Shown: positions 17,694 through 28,514, counted from the first letter of the stretch. The stretch: 64,000 nt of DNA from Cognatundibacterium luofuense (GCF_018139685.1 NZ_JAGSPN010000004.1:124001-188000); one strand, 5' to 3'. Notes: generated from the letters alone by a model not told the origin. Translations and numbers: made by a program.

Positions 17694-20102
17694 ATGTCTG
17701 ACGCAGTAAAAGAAGCCGTGTACGTTGCTTCGTTTGAAGAGTTAAGGATGACCGATGTGGAGTCGGTTGGCGGTAAAAATGCTTCGCTGGGTGAAATGAT
17801 CAGCCAGCTGGCAACTGCCGGCGTCCGCGTCCCGGGTGGCTTTGCCACCACAGCGCAAGCTTTCCGTGACTTCTTGGAATACAGCAAAGACGGCGAAAGC
17901 TCTCTGGCAACAAAAATCGAACAACGTCTGGCATCGCTGGATATCGATGATGTCAAAGAACTGGCGAAAGCCGGTGCGGAAATCCGCGAATGGATCGTGG
18001 AAACGCCATTCCAGCCACGTTTGCTGGCGGAGATCGAAGCGTTTTATCACCGTCTGGTAGCTGACTCTGAAAGCGAAGTGTCGTTTGCGGTACGTTCTTC
18101 TGCGACTGCGGAAGACTTGCCGGACGCCTCCTTTGCAGGTCAGCAGGAAACTTTCCTGAACGTGGTCGGTATTGAAAACGTGCTGGAAGCTATCAAACAC
18201 GTATTCGCTTCGCTGTATAACGATCGCGCGATTTCTTACCGTGTTCACAAAGGCTTTACGCACTCGGAAGTTGCGCTGTCCGCTGGTATTCAGCGCATGG
18301 TGCGTTCTGATACCGGCGCTGCCGGCGTGATGTTCACCATCGATACAGAATCCGGTTTCAAAGACGTGGTCTTCATCACTTCCAGTTATGGTCTGGGTGA
18401 AACCGTGGTGCAGGGGGCGGTTAATCCTGACGAATTCTATGTACACAAACCAATGCTGGAACTGGGCAAGCTGCCGGTGATCCGCAAAAATATCGGTTCC
18501 AAACTGATCAAAATGGAATTCACCGGCGAAGCCAAAGCTGGCCGTTCGGTGAAAACTGTGGATGTACCAATCGAACTGCGTAACCGCTATTCGCTGGAAG
18601 ACCGTGAAATCGTTGAACTGGCGAAATATGCCGTGATCATCGAGAAGCACTACGGTCGTCCTATGGATATCGAGTGGGGTAAAGATGGCCGCGACGGCAA
18701 ACTGTACATTCTGCAGGCTCGTCCTGAAACTGTGAAGTCGCAGGAAAAAGCGCATGATGCGCAGCAAAAATTCCGTCTGAAAGGCAGCGGTACAGTGCTG
18801 ACTTCCGGTCGTGCGATTGGCCAGAAAATCGGCGCAGGCCCTGTCCGCGTGATTAATGACCCATCCGAAATGGAACGCGTACAACCGGGCGACGTACTGG
18901 TTGCCGATATGACAGACCCGAACTGGGAACCCGTCATGAAACGCGCTTCCGCGATTGTAACTAACCGTGGTGGCCGTACCTGCCATGCGGCGATTATTGC
19001 GCGTGAACTGGGTGTTCCGGCTGTGGTGGGTTGCGGTGATGCAACTGAAGCACTTAAAGACGGCACACTGGTGACTGTGTCCTGTGCAGAGGGCGACGAA
19101 GGTAAGATTTACGACGGTTTGCTGGAAACAGAAATCACCGAAGAAGTTCGCGGTGAACTGCCTGAACTGCCGGTCAAAATCATGCTGAACGTTGGCAATC
19201 CGCAACTGGCTTTTGACTTCCAGTCGGTACCGAATCAAGGTGTTGGTCTGGCACGTCTGGAATTCATCATCAATAACAATATTGGTGTTCATCCGAAAGC
19301 GATTCTGGAATACCCGAACATCGACCCTGCGCTGAAAAAAGCGGTTGAGTCGGTAGCGCGTGGTCATGCTTCGCCGAAAGCATTCTACGTCGACAAACTG
19401 GCAGAAGGCGTTGCAACGATTGCTGCTGCGTTCTGGCCGAAAAAAGTCATCGTGCGTTTGTCTGACTTCAAATCCAATGAGTACAAAAAACTCATCGGCG
19501 GTTCCCGTTATGAACCGGATGAAGAGAATCCGATGCTGGGCTTCCGTGGCGCAGCGCGTTACATCGCGCAAGACTTCGGCGCTGCATTTGAAATGGAATG
19601 CCAGGCAATGCGCCGCGTCCGTGACGAAATGGGCCTGACCAATGTTGAGCTGATGGTGCCGTTTGTACGTACACTGCCACAAGCAGCACGCGTCATCGAT
19701 CTGCTGGCAAAAAATGGCCTGAAACGCGGCGAAAATGGTCTGCGCGTCATTATGATGTGCGAAGTACCATCGAATGCGATTCTGGCTGAACAGTTCCTCG
19801 AATACTTCGATGGTTTCTCTATCGGTTCTAACGATCTGACGCAACTGACGCTGGGTCTGGATCGTGATTCCGGTATGGAATTGCTGGCAGCTGACTTTGA
19901 TGAGCGTGACCCTGCAGTACGCGCACTGTTATCGAAAGCGATTGCGGCCTGCCGTGCAGCGGGTAAATATGTCGGTATTTGCGGTCAGGGTCCTTCGGAT
20001 CACCCAGATTTCGCAGAGTGGCTGATGCAGGAAGGCATAGAATCGATTTCTCTGAATCCGGATTCCGTTGTGGAAACATGGAAAAAACTGGCAGCGAAGT
20101 GA
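17694..20102 (+). CDS. ppsA: Phosphoenolpyruvate synthase
   Basis: Gluconeogenic enzyme making PEP, AMP and phosphate from pyruvate and ATP. Domains in order: N-terminal ATP-grasp PPDK domain (opening [15 protein letters not shown]), mobile swivel domain with the phosphorylated His431 in [15 protein letters not shown], and a C-terminal TIM barrel with the catalytic Cys763 in [14 protein letters not shown]. Length 802 is close to E. coli PpsA (792). The Thr next to the catalytic His (TCH) is the expected site for PpsR phosphorylation. GGGG lies just before the ATG, and a terminator follows. Confidence 0.96.
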   Translation: MSDAVKEAVYVASFEELRMTDVESVGGKNASLGEMISQLATAGVRVPGGFATTAQAFRDFLEYSKDGESSLATKIEQRLASLDIDDVKELAKAGAEIREWIVETPFQPRLLAEIEAFYHRLVADSESEVSFAVRSSATAEDLPDASFAGQQETFLNVVGIENVLEAIKHVFASLYNDRAISYRVHKGFTHSEVALSAGIQRMVRSDTGAAGVMFTIDTESGFKDVVFITSSYGLGETVVQGAVNPDEFYVHKPMLELGKLPVIRKNIGSKLIKMEFTGEAKAGRSVKTVDVPIELRNRYSLEDREIVELAKYAVIIEKHYGRPMDIEWGKDGRDGKLYILQARPETVKSQEKAHDAQQKFRLKGSGTVLTSGRAIGQKIGAGPVRVINDPSEMERVQPGDVLVADMTDPNWEPVMKRASAIVTNRGGRTCHAAIIARELGVPAVVGCGDATEALKDGTLVTVSCAEGDEGKIYDGLLETEITEEVRGELPELPVKIMLNVGNPQLAFDFQSVPNQGVGLARLEFIINNNIGVHPKAILEYPNIDPALKKAVESVARGHASPKAFYVDKLAEGVATIAAAFWPKKVIVRLSDFKSNEYKKLIGGSRYEPDEENPMLGFRGAARYIAQDFGAAFEMECQAMRRVRDEMGLTNVELMVPFVRTLPQAARVIDLLAKNGLKRGENGLRVIMMCEVPSNAILAEQFLEYFDGFSIGSNDLTQLTLGLDRDSGMELLAADFDERDPAVRALLSKAIAACRAAGKYVGICGQGPSDHPDFAEWLMQEGIESISLNPDSVVETWKKLAAK

Positions 20103-20123
20103 TTTGTTGTAAAGTTGAACAGA

Positions 20124-20151
20124 AAAGAGGCTCGTAAGGGCCTCTTTTTTT
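20124..20151 (+). terminator. Terminator after ppsA
   Basis: Stem AAAGAGGC / GCCTCTTT with an 8-base loop, followed by further T residues. Confidence 0.8.
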
Positions 20152-20248
20152 ATGCGCGTAAGCAATGCAGGTGAAATAGGATCAAAATTACCGGTGCAGA
20201 AATGTACACAATAACCAAGAATGGTAAGACTTCGACAAGGAGAAAATC

Positions 20249-20671
20249 ATGGCTGACTGGATGTGGTGGGGCGTACTGACCGGCATTCTGCTGATTGCAG
20301 AAATACTGACCGGTACATTTTATTTACTGATGGTCGCAATCGGCTTTGTTGCGGGGGGTATTGCTGCGTATGCGGGTGCCGGACTGGCGCCGCAGATCAT
20401 CGTATCCGCGTTTGTCGCTGCTTCTGCCGTCACCATGCTGAATAAAATCCGGCCGCAGAGCAAGGCAACATCGGCGGATAACGAAAACTCGCTGGATATC
20501 GGACAGGTAATCCGTGTCGATGAATGGCGCGATATCGGTAATGGTCGCTTTGTCACCCGTGCCAGCCATCGCGGATGCCAGTGGGATGTCGAACTTTTGG
20601 CCGGACATCCGGTGGCAGGCAATTTTCTGATTGAAGAAGTGCGTGGTAATACCCTGGTCGTCCGTTCGTAA
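20249..20671 (+). CDS. NfeD-family membrane protein
   Basis: Short NfeD protein of 140 residues: two to three hydrophobic segments (about residues 5-30, 30-48 and 48-65), then a soluble OB-fold domain with IGQVIRVDEW and VELLAGHPVAGNFLIEEVRGNTLVV. Such proteins pair with SPFH/stomatin proteins and are thought to help organise membrane microdomains or protease complexes. The qmcA-like gene 33 bases downstream is the partner. A strong AAGGAG precedes the ATG. Confidence 0.88.
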   Translation: MADWMWWGVLTGILLIAEILTGTFYLLMVAIGFVAGGIAAYAGAGLAPQIIVSAFVAASAVTMLNKIRPQSKATSADNENSLDIGQVIRVDEWRDIGNGRFVTRASHRGCQWDVELLAGHPVAGNFLIEEVRGNTLVVRS

Positions 20672-20704
20672 TCAGGGCCTAACAATCGTTATACGGAGGT
20701 TTTC

Positions 20705-21631
20705 ATGGAAGGTTTTGGGATAGTTGCGCTGATCCTGTTGTTTGTTGTGATCGTGTTTGCAATGAAAACAGTGAATGTCGTTCCTCAGCAACATGCCTGG
20801 GTCGTAGAGCGGCTGGGTAAATACCATTCCACGCTGGGGCCGGGACTGAATATTGTCGTGCCGTTTATTGATCGTATCGCCTATAAACACGTGCTGAAGG
20901 AAATTCCGCTGGATGTGCCGCCGCAGGTCTGTATCACCAAAGACAATACCCAGCTGCAGGTTGACGGTATTCTGTATTTTCAGGTGACGGACCCGATGCG
21001 GGCGTCTTACGGTTCCTCCAACTATATCGCCGCGATCACGCAACTGGCGCAGACAACCCTGCGTTCTATCGTTGGCCGGATGGAGCTGGATAAAACCTTC
21101 GAGGAACGTGACCACATCAACACGACCGTGGTGAATGCAATTGATGAGTCGGCGGCGAACTGGGGTGTGAAGGTTTTGCGCTATGAAATCAAAGACTTAA
21201 CACCACCGAAAGAAATTCTGCACGCAATGCAGGCGCAGATCACTGCCGAACGTGAAAAGCGCGCGCTGATTGCTGCTTCCGAAGGTCGTAAGCAGGAGCA
21301 GATCAATCTGGCGAGCGGTGAGCGCGAAGCAGCGATTGCCAAGTCTGAAGGTGATAAGCAGGCTGCAATTAACCGTGCAGAAGGTGAAGCGGCTGCGATT
21401 CTGGCGATTGCTCAGGCCAGTGCCGAAGCTTTGCGCGTCACAGCATCCGCGATTCAGCAACCAGGCGGCAGCGATGCGATGAATCTGAAAGTCGCGGAAC
21501 AATATGTAGAAGCCTTCGGTAAACTGGCCAAAACCAATAACAGTCTGATCGTTCCCGGCAATTTTGGTGACATGAGCAGTCTGCTGGCAAGCGCAATGCA
21601 AGTGCTGAAGCAGAACGGTAAAGCGCAGTAA
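20705..21631 (+). CDS. qmcA: SPFH-domain protein, QmcA/paraslipin (stomatin family)
   Basis: Membrane-anchored SPFH protein. An N-terminal hydrophobic segment (residues 5-22) is followed by VPQQHAWVVERLGKYHSTLG, the start of the SPFH/band-7 domain, then a long charged helical region rich in Glu, Arg and Ala (about 175-250) for oligomerisation, and a C-terminal LLASAMQVLKQN. It forms a pair with the NfeD gene and may scaffold or regulate membrane proteases. The ribosome site CGGAGG is strong. Confidence 0.92.
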   Translation: MEGFGIVALILLFVVIVFAMKTVNVVPQQHAWVVERLGKYHSTLGPGLNIVVPFIDRIAYKHVLKEIPLDVPPQVCITKDNTQLQVDGILYFQVTDPMRASYGSSNYIAAITQLAQTTLRSIVGRMELDKTFEERDHINTTVVNAIDESAANWGVKVLRYEIKDLTPPKEILHAMQAQITAEREKRALIAASEGRKQEQINLASGEREAAIAKSEGDKQAAINRAEGEAAAILAIAQASAEALRVTASAIQQPGGSDAMNLKVAEQYVEAFGKLAKTNNSLIVPGNFGDMSSLLASAMQVLKQNGKAQ

Positions 21632-21680
21632 TGCTAACCTCGATGCGCTGGACACATTGTTCCTTACCAGTCATCATCCC

Positions 21681-21715
21681 AAACAGCAAACAGCAAACAG
21701 CAAACAGCAAACAGC
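21681..21715. repeat. Five tandem AAACAGC heptamers
   Basis: Five perfect consecutive copies of AAACAGC directly precede the qmcA terminator hairpin. They lie outside any gene, so copy-number changes would not alter a protein. Confidence 0.95.
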
Positions 21716-21719
21716 AAGC

Positions 21720-21745
21720 GGCCATCAGCAAAGATGGCCGTTTTT
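21720..21745 (+). terminator. Terminator after qmcA
   Basis: Stem GGCCATC / GATGGCC with a 6-base loop, followed by G and five T residues, immediately after the heptamer repeats. Confidence 0.8.
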
Positions 21746-21816
21746 CTTTATGACAGTATTGCAAACGCAGGCGGGTAGGGACGTCGCGCCGGTTATCGCG
21801 GATGACGGTCAGGCAT

Positions 21817-21947
21817 TGTGCGAAAATCCGCATTCGTGATTTCCGGAGAGCCGGACTTTCTGCCGACGACCGTCAGATCGCTATGCTGAACTGCGCATTT
21901 CAGGCAGTTTCGGGTGCTGCGGAGCACTTTCAGGTAGTTTCTGATGA
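21817..21947 (+). repeat. Interspersed 131-bp repeat, copy 2
   Basis: Second copy, the same length as copy 1 and without gaps over its first 96 bases. The core CCGGACTTTCTGCCGACGAC begins at 21851. In this copy the flank TTTCCGGAGAGCCGGACTTT contains a small palindrome that the others do not keep. It lies in the 370-base gap between qmcA and the convergent oxidoreductase gene; besides the heptamers, the terminator and this element the gap shows nothing recognisable. Confidence 0.85.
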
Positions 21948-22001
21948 CGACGACGGTCCTGAGCCTGACCCTGTAGCCGGATCAGGCTCAGTGTTTTTTA
22001 C

Positions 22002-23102
22002 TTACATGCCGATAAACAGGTTTTTGACTTCCCGTGGCTGCGAGCGCCAGTACTGGCGTGGCGCATGGATTCCTGCACCCAGTTCAGCCGCTGCGTGCCA
22101 TGGCCAGTGTGGGTTGTATAACATCACACGGGCTACACCGATCAGATCGGCTTCCTGCTCCTGCAGAATTTGTTCCGCCTGCTTAGCTTCGGTAATCAGA
22201 CCGACTGCAATCACCGGCATCGTCGTGATGGCTTTGATCGCTTTGGCAAACGGTACCTGATAACCCGGCTCCAGCGGGATGTTCTGATGCGCAGCCAGTC
22301 CGCCACTGGAGACGTGAATGAAAGCACATCCGCGTTTTTCCAGTTCACGGGTCAGCGCCAGACTACTGTCCAGATCCCAGCCGCCTTCGGCCCAGTCACT
22401 GGCGGAAATGCGAATACCCAGCGGGTAGTTTGCTGGCAGCACCTGCTTCATATCATCGAAAATTTCCAGTGTTAAGCGCAGACGGTTTTCCAGACTGCCG
22501 CCGTACTGATCTGTGCGCTGGTTCGATAACGGCGACATGAACTGATGCAGCAGGTAGCCGTGCGCCGCGTGCAGTTCTATGCTGTCGAAACCGGCTTCCA
22601 GTGCGCGGCGTGCACCTTGCGTAAATGCCTGGCGGACTTCCTGAATGTCGTCCAGCGTCAGTGCATCTGGAGCGGCATCGTGCGCGTAGTGCGGAATCGC
22701 CGAAGGTGCCACAGTTTGCCAGCCACCTTGTTCGGCGCTGAGTAACTGGCCACCATTCCACGGCGCCGCGCTTGAGGCTTTGCGGCCTGCATGGGCAAGC
22801 TGAATCGCCAGCGGCATGGAAGAGTACTGGCGCAGACGCTGCACCAGATCTTTTAGCGCATCACGGTGAGCATCCGACCAGATACCCAGATCAAGCGGAG
22901 AAATGCGGCCGCGGGCTTCGACGGCAGTGGCTTCGAGGATCAGCAGACCGGCGCCGGAATGCGACATCGCACCCAGATGCATCAGATGCCAGTCCGACGG
23001 CATGCCATCCTGCGCCGAGTACTGGCACATCGGGGCGATTACAATCCGGTTTGGCAGGGTTAATTGACCAATTTGAAAAGGCGAAAACAGCTGGCTTTGC
23101 AT
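22002..23102 (-). CDS. NADH:flavin oxidoreductase, old yellow enzyme family (YqjM-like)
   Basis: FMN-dependent ene-reductase with a TIM-barrel fold. The opening LFSPFQIGQLTLPNRIVIAPMCQYSA, the HAGRKAS segment and FDSIELHAAHGYLLHQFMSP with SNQRTDQYGGSLENR are hallmarks of the YqjM/xenobiotic reductase branch. I chose ATG 23102 (366 residues) because GGA precedes it at a 6-base spacing and because homology begins there; the frame extends to 23201 without conservation. The physiological substrate is unknown; the class reduces activated C=C bonds and nitro compounds. Confidence 0.9.
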   Translation of the reverse strand: MQSQLFSPFQIGQLTLPNRIVIAPMCQYSAQDGMPSDWHLMHLGAMSHSGAGLLILEATAVEARGRISPLDLGIWSDAHRDALKDLVQRLRQYSSMPLAIQLAHAGRKASSAAPWNGGQLLSAEQGGWQTVAPSAIPHYAHDAAPDALTLDDIQEVRQAFTQGARRALEAGFDSIELHAAHGYLLHQFMSPLSNQRTDQYGGSLENRLRLTLEIFDDMKQVLPANYPLGIRISASDWAEGGWDLDSSLALTRELEKRGCAFIHVSSGGLAAHQNIPLEPGYQVPFAKAIKAITTMPVIAVGLITEAKQAEQILQEQEADLIGVARVMLYNPHWPWHAAAELGAGIHAPRQYWRSQPREVKNLFIGM

Positions 23103-23216
23103 AAGAATTCCATTCTTGATAAAGACAGAATGATTATGCGCCAGCTGATAATATATTTCAGGGATACGAACGGCGGCTTGATGTGGATGCAGCCGGTGCA
23201 CGCAAGTAAGTGGGAA

Positions 23217-23684
23217 TCAGCGTGAATTTTTGCAGCTGAGCTCAGCTTTTTCTTTCTCGCGACGCAGTTTCTGGCGCGCCTTATTTTCCTGTTTCGGTCC
23301 TGCACCACGGGCATCTTCTTCAGCCCACTTTACGCGCAGCTTCGCTTTATCGCATAAAACGCGGGCTTTTTCGGAGCTGGCAATCGCACGTTTAGCTTCA
23401 CGTTCACTTTTCTCTTCGCGTTTCAAACGCTGACCGCGCATCTGGTCAGCCTGTTTTTTGTCCTGATCTGCGTGCCGGCGCGCTTCTTTCTTTTGCTTTT
23501 CGGATGGTGCAGGCAAGGGCTTCAGCTGGCCCAGCGAATTCGTTCCTTTCGGGCAGGCATCGTGCTGATAGATCACTTGTCCGTTTTTTTCACAGCGCAT
23601 GATATCGGCTTGTGCAGACAGGGGCGGCAGCGCAAACAATAAGCTGAGTGCCAGACTATGCGATAACAGGGAGTGTACTTTCAT
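23217..23684 (-). CDS. Secreted DUF4124-domain protein
   Basis: 155 residues. A signal peptide (about residues 1-26, ending SAQA) is followed by a short DUF4124 module: IMRCEKNGQVIYQHDACPKG, with the two conserved Cys. The remainder is a highly charged Lys/Arg/Glu stretch predicted to be helical (KEARRHADQDKKQADQMR), which may form a coiled coil or bind nucleic acid or cell wall. No function is known for the domain. It lies 15 bases after the FAD-linked dehydrogenase gene on the same strand. Confidence 0.8.
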   Translation of the reverse strand: MKVHSLLSHSLALSLLFALPPLSAQADIMRCEKNGQVIYQHDACPKGTNSLGQLKPLPAPSEKQKKEARRHADQDKKQADQMRGQRLKREEKSEREAKRAIASSEKARVLCDKAKLRVKWAEEDARGAGPKQENKARQKLRREKEKAELSCKNSR

Positions 23685-23699
23685 GGAAACTTTATTGAA

Positions 23700-25133
23700 T
23701 TACAAGATTTTGCCCGGATTCATGATACCAGCGGGGTCTAAGGCTTGCTTGACTGCACGCATCATTGAAAGCTCAGTTTCAGACTTATAGCGCAGCATAT
23801 CGTCACGCTTCATCGCGCCGACACCATGCTCGGCGGAGAATGATCCGCCAAACCGGTGAACCTGATCATGAATGAGCCGACTGACGGCAGTATCATCCAG
23901 TGCCTCCGGATTTACCTGACGGTCGACTTGCTGGGTATTGACGTTGAAGTGAAGATTGCCATCGCCCATATGCCCGAAGCACACGACTTGCGCTCCCGGA
24001 CAGGCTGCAGCGAGTAGGGCGCCTGTTTCCGCAATAAATGCGGGGATGCGTCCCACAGGAACAGAAATATCATGCTTCAGATTGCGCCCAGCTTTTGCCT
24101 GCGCTTCGGAAATCGATTCGCGCAGCTTCCAGAAATCGTTGGCCTGCGCCACCGAACCGGCTAACGCACCGTCGAGTATCAGGTCAGCCTGCATTAATTC
24201 CTGCTCGAAGTTTTCCCATAATGCGAGCGTGTGACTGGCCGGATGAAAATCAGACACTTCCAGCAATATCTGGTAGGGATGCTGCTGCGGGAAAACTTGC
24301 CTGGTTCCCGGAATATGTTGCAGTACCAGTTCGGTACAAACGCCGGAAATCAGTTCAAACGTCGTGAGCGCAGGCCCGAAGCACGTGCCGGCGAGTCGCA
24401 AAATTTGCAGTGCATTTTCCGGCGAGCTGACAGCCAGTAATGCAGTGCAGCGTGTGCGCGGTTGCGGATGCAGCTTCAGCACCGCTGCAGTGATAATGCC
24501 CAGCGTCCCTTCCGCACCGATGAACCATTGTTTCAGGTCGTAGCCGGTGTTGTCTTTGCGCAGGCCGTGTAACTGCGAGATGACCTCACCGTCAGCCGTG
24601 ACGACTTCCAGTCCCAGACAAAGATCGCGTGTATTGCCATAACGTAAAACAGCAGTGCCACCGGCATTGGTGGACAGATTGCCGCCTATCGTGCAACTGC
24701 CTTCCGATGCCAGCGACAGCGGAAATAATCGGTCAACATCCGTTGCAGCTTGTTGTACCGCTGCCAGCGTGCAGCCGGCTTCCGCAATCATGGTATTGCT
24801 GTCGGCATCAACTGCACGAATACGGTTCAGTCTGCGTGTCGATAAAATAATCGCAGTTTGTGGTGCGGTTGGAATGCTGCCAAGCACCAGTCCGGTGTTA
24901 CCGCCTTGCGGAACAATCGCAATGTTTGCCTTGCGACATAATTTGACGATGGCGGCGACTTGCGCTGTATCGGAGGGTAAAACAACCGCCAGCGCATCGC
25001 CGCGCATACGGCCACGCCATTCAGACTCAAAGACTTGCTTGTCTTCGGCAGCCGACAAAACATATTGCTCACCGGTGATCGCTTTGCAGGCATGCAGAAA
25101 ATCAGCAACAGACAGATGTGGTGCAGACAGCAT
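23700..25133 (-). CDS. FAD-linked 2-hydroxyacid dehydrogenase (GlcD/DLD family)
   Basis: Flavoenzyme of the VAO/PCMH superfamily, oxidising a D-2-hydroxyacid (D-lactate, glycolate or D-2-hydroxyglutarate). The FAD-binding part has VVPQGGNTGLVLGS and TIGGNLSTNAGGTAVLRYGN, and the C-terminal cap has CFGHMGDGNLHFN and FSAEHGVGAMKRD, the motifs supplying metal and substrate ligands. Length 477 fits the single-subunit D-lactate/D-2-hydroxyglutarate dehydrogenases. No GlcE/GlcF subunit genes are adjacent, which argues against glycolate oxidase. Confidence 0.88.
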   Translation of the reverse strand: MLSAPHLSVADFLHACKAITGEQYVLSAAEDKQVFESEWRGRMRGDALAVVLPSDTAQVAAIVKLCRKANIAIVPQGGNTGLVLGSIPTAPQTAIILSTRRLNRIRAVDADSNTMIAEAGCTLAAVQQAATDVDRLFPLSLASEGSCTIGGNLSTNAGGTAVLRYGNTRDLCLGLEVVTADGEVISQLHGLRKDNTGYDLKQWFIGAEGTLGIITAAVLKLHPQPRTRCTALLAVSSPENALQILRLAGTCFGPALTTFELISGVCTELVLQHIPGTRQVFPQQHPYQILLEVSDFHPASHTLALWENFEQELMQADLILDGALAGSVAQANDFWKLRESISEAQAKAGRNLKHDISVPVGRIPAFIAETGALLAAACPGAQVVCFGHMGDGNLHFNVNTQQVDRQVNPEALDDTAVSRLIHDQVHRFGGSFSAEHGVGAMKRDDMLRYKSETELSMMRAVKQALDPAGIMNPGKIL

Positions 25134-25136
25134 TTC

Positions 25137-26161
<1,025 letters not shown>

Positions 26162-26194
26162 CTACGAAACTTATTAAAATAGCGCAGTGTATGA

Positions 26195-27490
26195 ATGAAA
26201 AAGAATATGATGCGCTTGATTAGCTGGCGACAAACTCAAAACTTACTGAAGTTCGGATTACGCCGGCTGCGCGAAGGCAGGCTGACGCAGGTGGCAGGCA
26301 GTCTCACCATGACATCTGTGCTGGCAATCGTACCGATTATCACCGTTGCGCTGGCGATCTTCACTGCGTTTCCTCTGTTTAATACCTTCCGCACATCGCT
26401 GGAAGCGTATTTTGTACAAAACCTGATGCCAAAGGCATTTGCGAATACGATTCTCGGCTATTTAACGCAGTTCGCAACGAAGGCAACACGCTTGTCCGCG
26501 GTCAGTGGTGTGATGCTGATGTTCACCGCCATTGCCACCATGGCAATGATTGATAAAGCCTTTAACCAGATCTGGCAGGTGAAACGTCCTCGTCCTTTCT
26601 TTCAGAGTCTGCTGGTGTACTGGGCCATTGTGACGCTGGGGCCGTTGCTGATCGGCGCGTCGATCTCGGTAACTTCTTATTTGTTTACTGCAACAAGCGG
26701 CGTGGTCGGAACACTGCCGTTTATCGGCGGCGTCGCGTACACCGCCATTTCCATCCTGTTCACGATGGGCGCATACACCTTGCTGTACACCACCGTACCG
26801 AATCGCAGTGTGGACTGGCGTGATGCGGCCTGGGGTGGTTTTGTGGCATCGTGCGCATTTGAAATCGCTAAGCGCGGCTTTGCTTTATTCGTTACGCACT
26901 TTCCGACCTACACCATGGTGTACGGAGCGCTGGCGGCGATTCCGATTTTTCTGGTCTGGATTTACCTTTCGTGGATGATCACACTGATAGGCGCGGTGAT
27001 CGCGGCGTCACTGCCGGTGGTACGCTTTGAACGCTGGTGGCATGTTCCTGCACCCGGCAGCGAATTCGATGACGCAATGCAATTGCTGGGCTTGCTGGTG
27101 CGTGCGCGAGAGCAGGATCAGCAAGCAATGATGAGTCTGATGCAGTTGAGGGCTGCTACCCGCTTTGGTCTGGATGAAATTGAAAATCTGCTGGAACGGA
27201 TGGCTGAAAAGAAATGGGTGGCAAGGGTCGTGCCGGAAGTTTCTGCAGCCAGTGCTGCAGCGTGGCTGAAATTATCGGAAGGGCCACAGGAGTTCTGGAT
27301 GCTGACGCGCAATCCGAAAGAACTCAATATGGCAGATGTGTACCGTTTATTTGTCTATGAACCTATGCACGGCAGTCATTTTTCCGCTTTCATCGAACAG
27401 CGTATCGAATCCGGTTTGCTGATCAATTTGCATGATTATTTTGTAAAGTCGCAGGACAGCAATGAAATACACACGAATCCACAGCAGTGA
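26195..27490 (+). CDS. YihY-family inner membrane protein (virulence factor BrkB family)
   Basis: Polytopic membrane protein of the YihY/BrkB (formerly RNase BN) family. About six hydrophobic segments occupy residues 35-265, including the conserved LTMTSVLAIVPIITVALAIF near residue 36 and FLVWIYLSWMITLIGAVI near the end. A soluble C-terminal domain of about 150 residues follows. The family was once annotated as tRNA-processing RNase BN, but that activity belongs to another gene; the true role is unclear. It overlaps the next gene by 29 bases. Confidence 0.9.
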   Translation: MKKNMMRLISWRQTQNLLKFGLRRLREGRLTQVAGSLTMTSVLAIVPIITVALAIFTAFPLFNTFRTSLEAYFVQNLMPKAFANTILGYLTQFATKATRLSAVSGVMLMFTAIATMAMIDKAFNQIWQVKRPRPFFQSLLVYWAIVTLGPLLIGASISVTSYLFTATSGVVGTLPFIGGVAYTAISILFTMGAYTLLYTTVPNRSVDWRDAAWGGFVASCAFEIAKRGFALFVTHFPTYTMVYGALAAIPIFLVWIYLSWMITLIGAVIAASLPVVRFERWWHVPAPGSEFDDAMQLLGLLVRAREQDQQAMMSLMQLRAATRFGLDEIENLLERMAEKKWVARVVPEVSAASAAAWLKLSEGPQEFWMLTRNPKELNMADVYRLFVYEPMHGSHFSAFIEQRIESGLLINLHDYFVKSQDSNEIHTNPQQ

Positions 27491-28514
27491 ACTTGATCAG
27501 GCTGTGATCGCTCAATGGCTGGTCTTGCTGCAATCTGATCCGCTGTATCAAAGTCCTTATTACCATCCCGCCTATACGCAGGTGATGGCCAGCGTCCGTA
27601 AGGACGTGTACCTGCTGCTGGCGGAACAGAACGGCAGTATTACTGGCATTCTGCCTTTTCATCAGAACAATGGAAAAACCACTGTTGTTGGCGAGGGGCT
27701 GACTGATTATCAGGGCTGGATCAGAAATGGCGTTTGTGAGCCGGATTGCACGAAAGGATTACGCGCAGCAGAGAGTTCACGATTAGATTTTAATCACGTC
27801 CCGACGGCATTCAGTGAGTTCGCACCGTTCACATGGAAAACTTCGCGCAGTCTGACAATGAATCTGAGTGGTGGTTATGCTGCCTATCAGCAGAGGTTGC
27901 AGACGGGCAGGGAAGCTGGCTTATTTAAGAAAATTGAAACCAGTGTTCGCAAGCTGGGTAATAAGATCGGGCCCGTCAGGTTCGTCTGGCACAGTGCATC
28001 CGTCAGCGACTTGCAGGCGCTGCTTGCCGGAAAATCTGACCAGTTTGTCCGTACTCTCGGGCCGCAGGCCGATATTTTCCAAACCGCGTGGATTCGTCAG
28101 AGCATGGAAATGCTGCATTCAGCACAGGCCCCTCTGTTTGCCGGCGTATTGTCCGGGCTTTACGCCGGTGATGTGATGATCGCCGCACATTTCGGAATCC
28201 GTTCTGCGCACACTTTGCACTACTGGTTCCCATGGTATGACACTCGTTATTCAGAATACTCACCGGGGCTGATCTTGCTGGCACGCTGTGCTGAAGCTGC
28301 AGCACAGCAAGGCTTAGGCATGATTGATCTGGGCAGGGGAGAGCAGGCGTATAAGCAACGATTTTCAACGGGTCACATCTCACTCAGCGAAGGTGTGCTG
28401 ACTGCGCCTGCGTGGCGTGGCGGGTTGCTGAGAGCATTCTGGAAAGGGCGTGAGCAATTCAAATCCTCCGCTTTCGGTGAACAACTGCGGTCCCTGAAAA
28501 AACGTCTGCGCTGA
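27462..28514 (+). CDS. GNAT-fold N-acyltransferase, FemAB/CelD-like (Acetyltransf_6)
   Basis: 350-residue protein with a tandem-GNAT layout as in the CelD/BioF2-like and FemAB-related families. The C-terminal half carries the core AGDVMIAAHFGIRSAHTLHYW followed by GLILLARCAEAAAQQGLGMIDLGRG, typical of Acetyltransf_6. Proteins of this type frequently accompany exopolysaccharide genes, as here, where the EPS locus starts just downstream. It may acylate a polysaccharide or an envelope precursor; this is inference. It overlaps yihY by 29 bases. Confidence 0.78.
   Translation: MKYTRIHSSELDQAVIAQWLVLLQSDPLYQSPYYHPAYTQVMASVRKDVYLLLAEQNGSITGILPFHQNNGKTTVVGEGLTDYQGWIRNGVCEPDCTKGLRAAESSRLDFNHVPTAFSEFAPFTWKTSRSLTMNLSGGYAAYQQRLQTGREAGLFKKIETSVRKLGNKIGPVRFVWHSASVSDLQALLAGKSDQFVRTLGPQADIFQTAWIRQSMEMLHSAQAPLFAGVLSGLYAGDVMIAAHFGIRSAHTLHYWFPWYDTRYSEYSPGLILLARCAEAAAQQGLGMIDLGRGEQAYKQRFSTGHISLSEGVLTAPAWRGGLLRAFWKGREQFKSSAFGEQLRSLKKRLR

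Noticed and set aside
17742-19844. A 700-codon open frame on the minus strand inside ppsA
   Set aside because: It is fully antisense to an unmistakable PEP synthase gene. Its composition (rich in His, Phe and Arg) is that of a shadow frame produced by codon bias.
21660-21745. CRISPR-like array
   Set aside because: The heptamers are contiguous with no spacers, far shorter than CRISPR repeats, and no cas genes are present.
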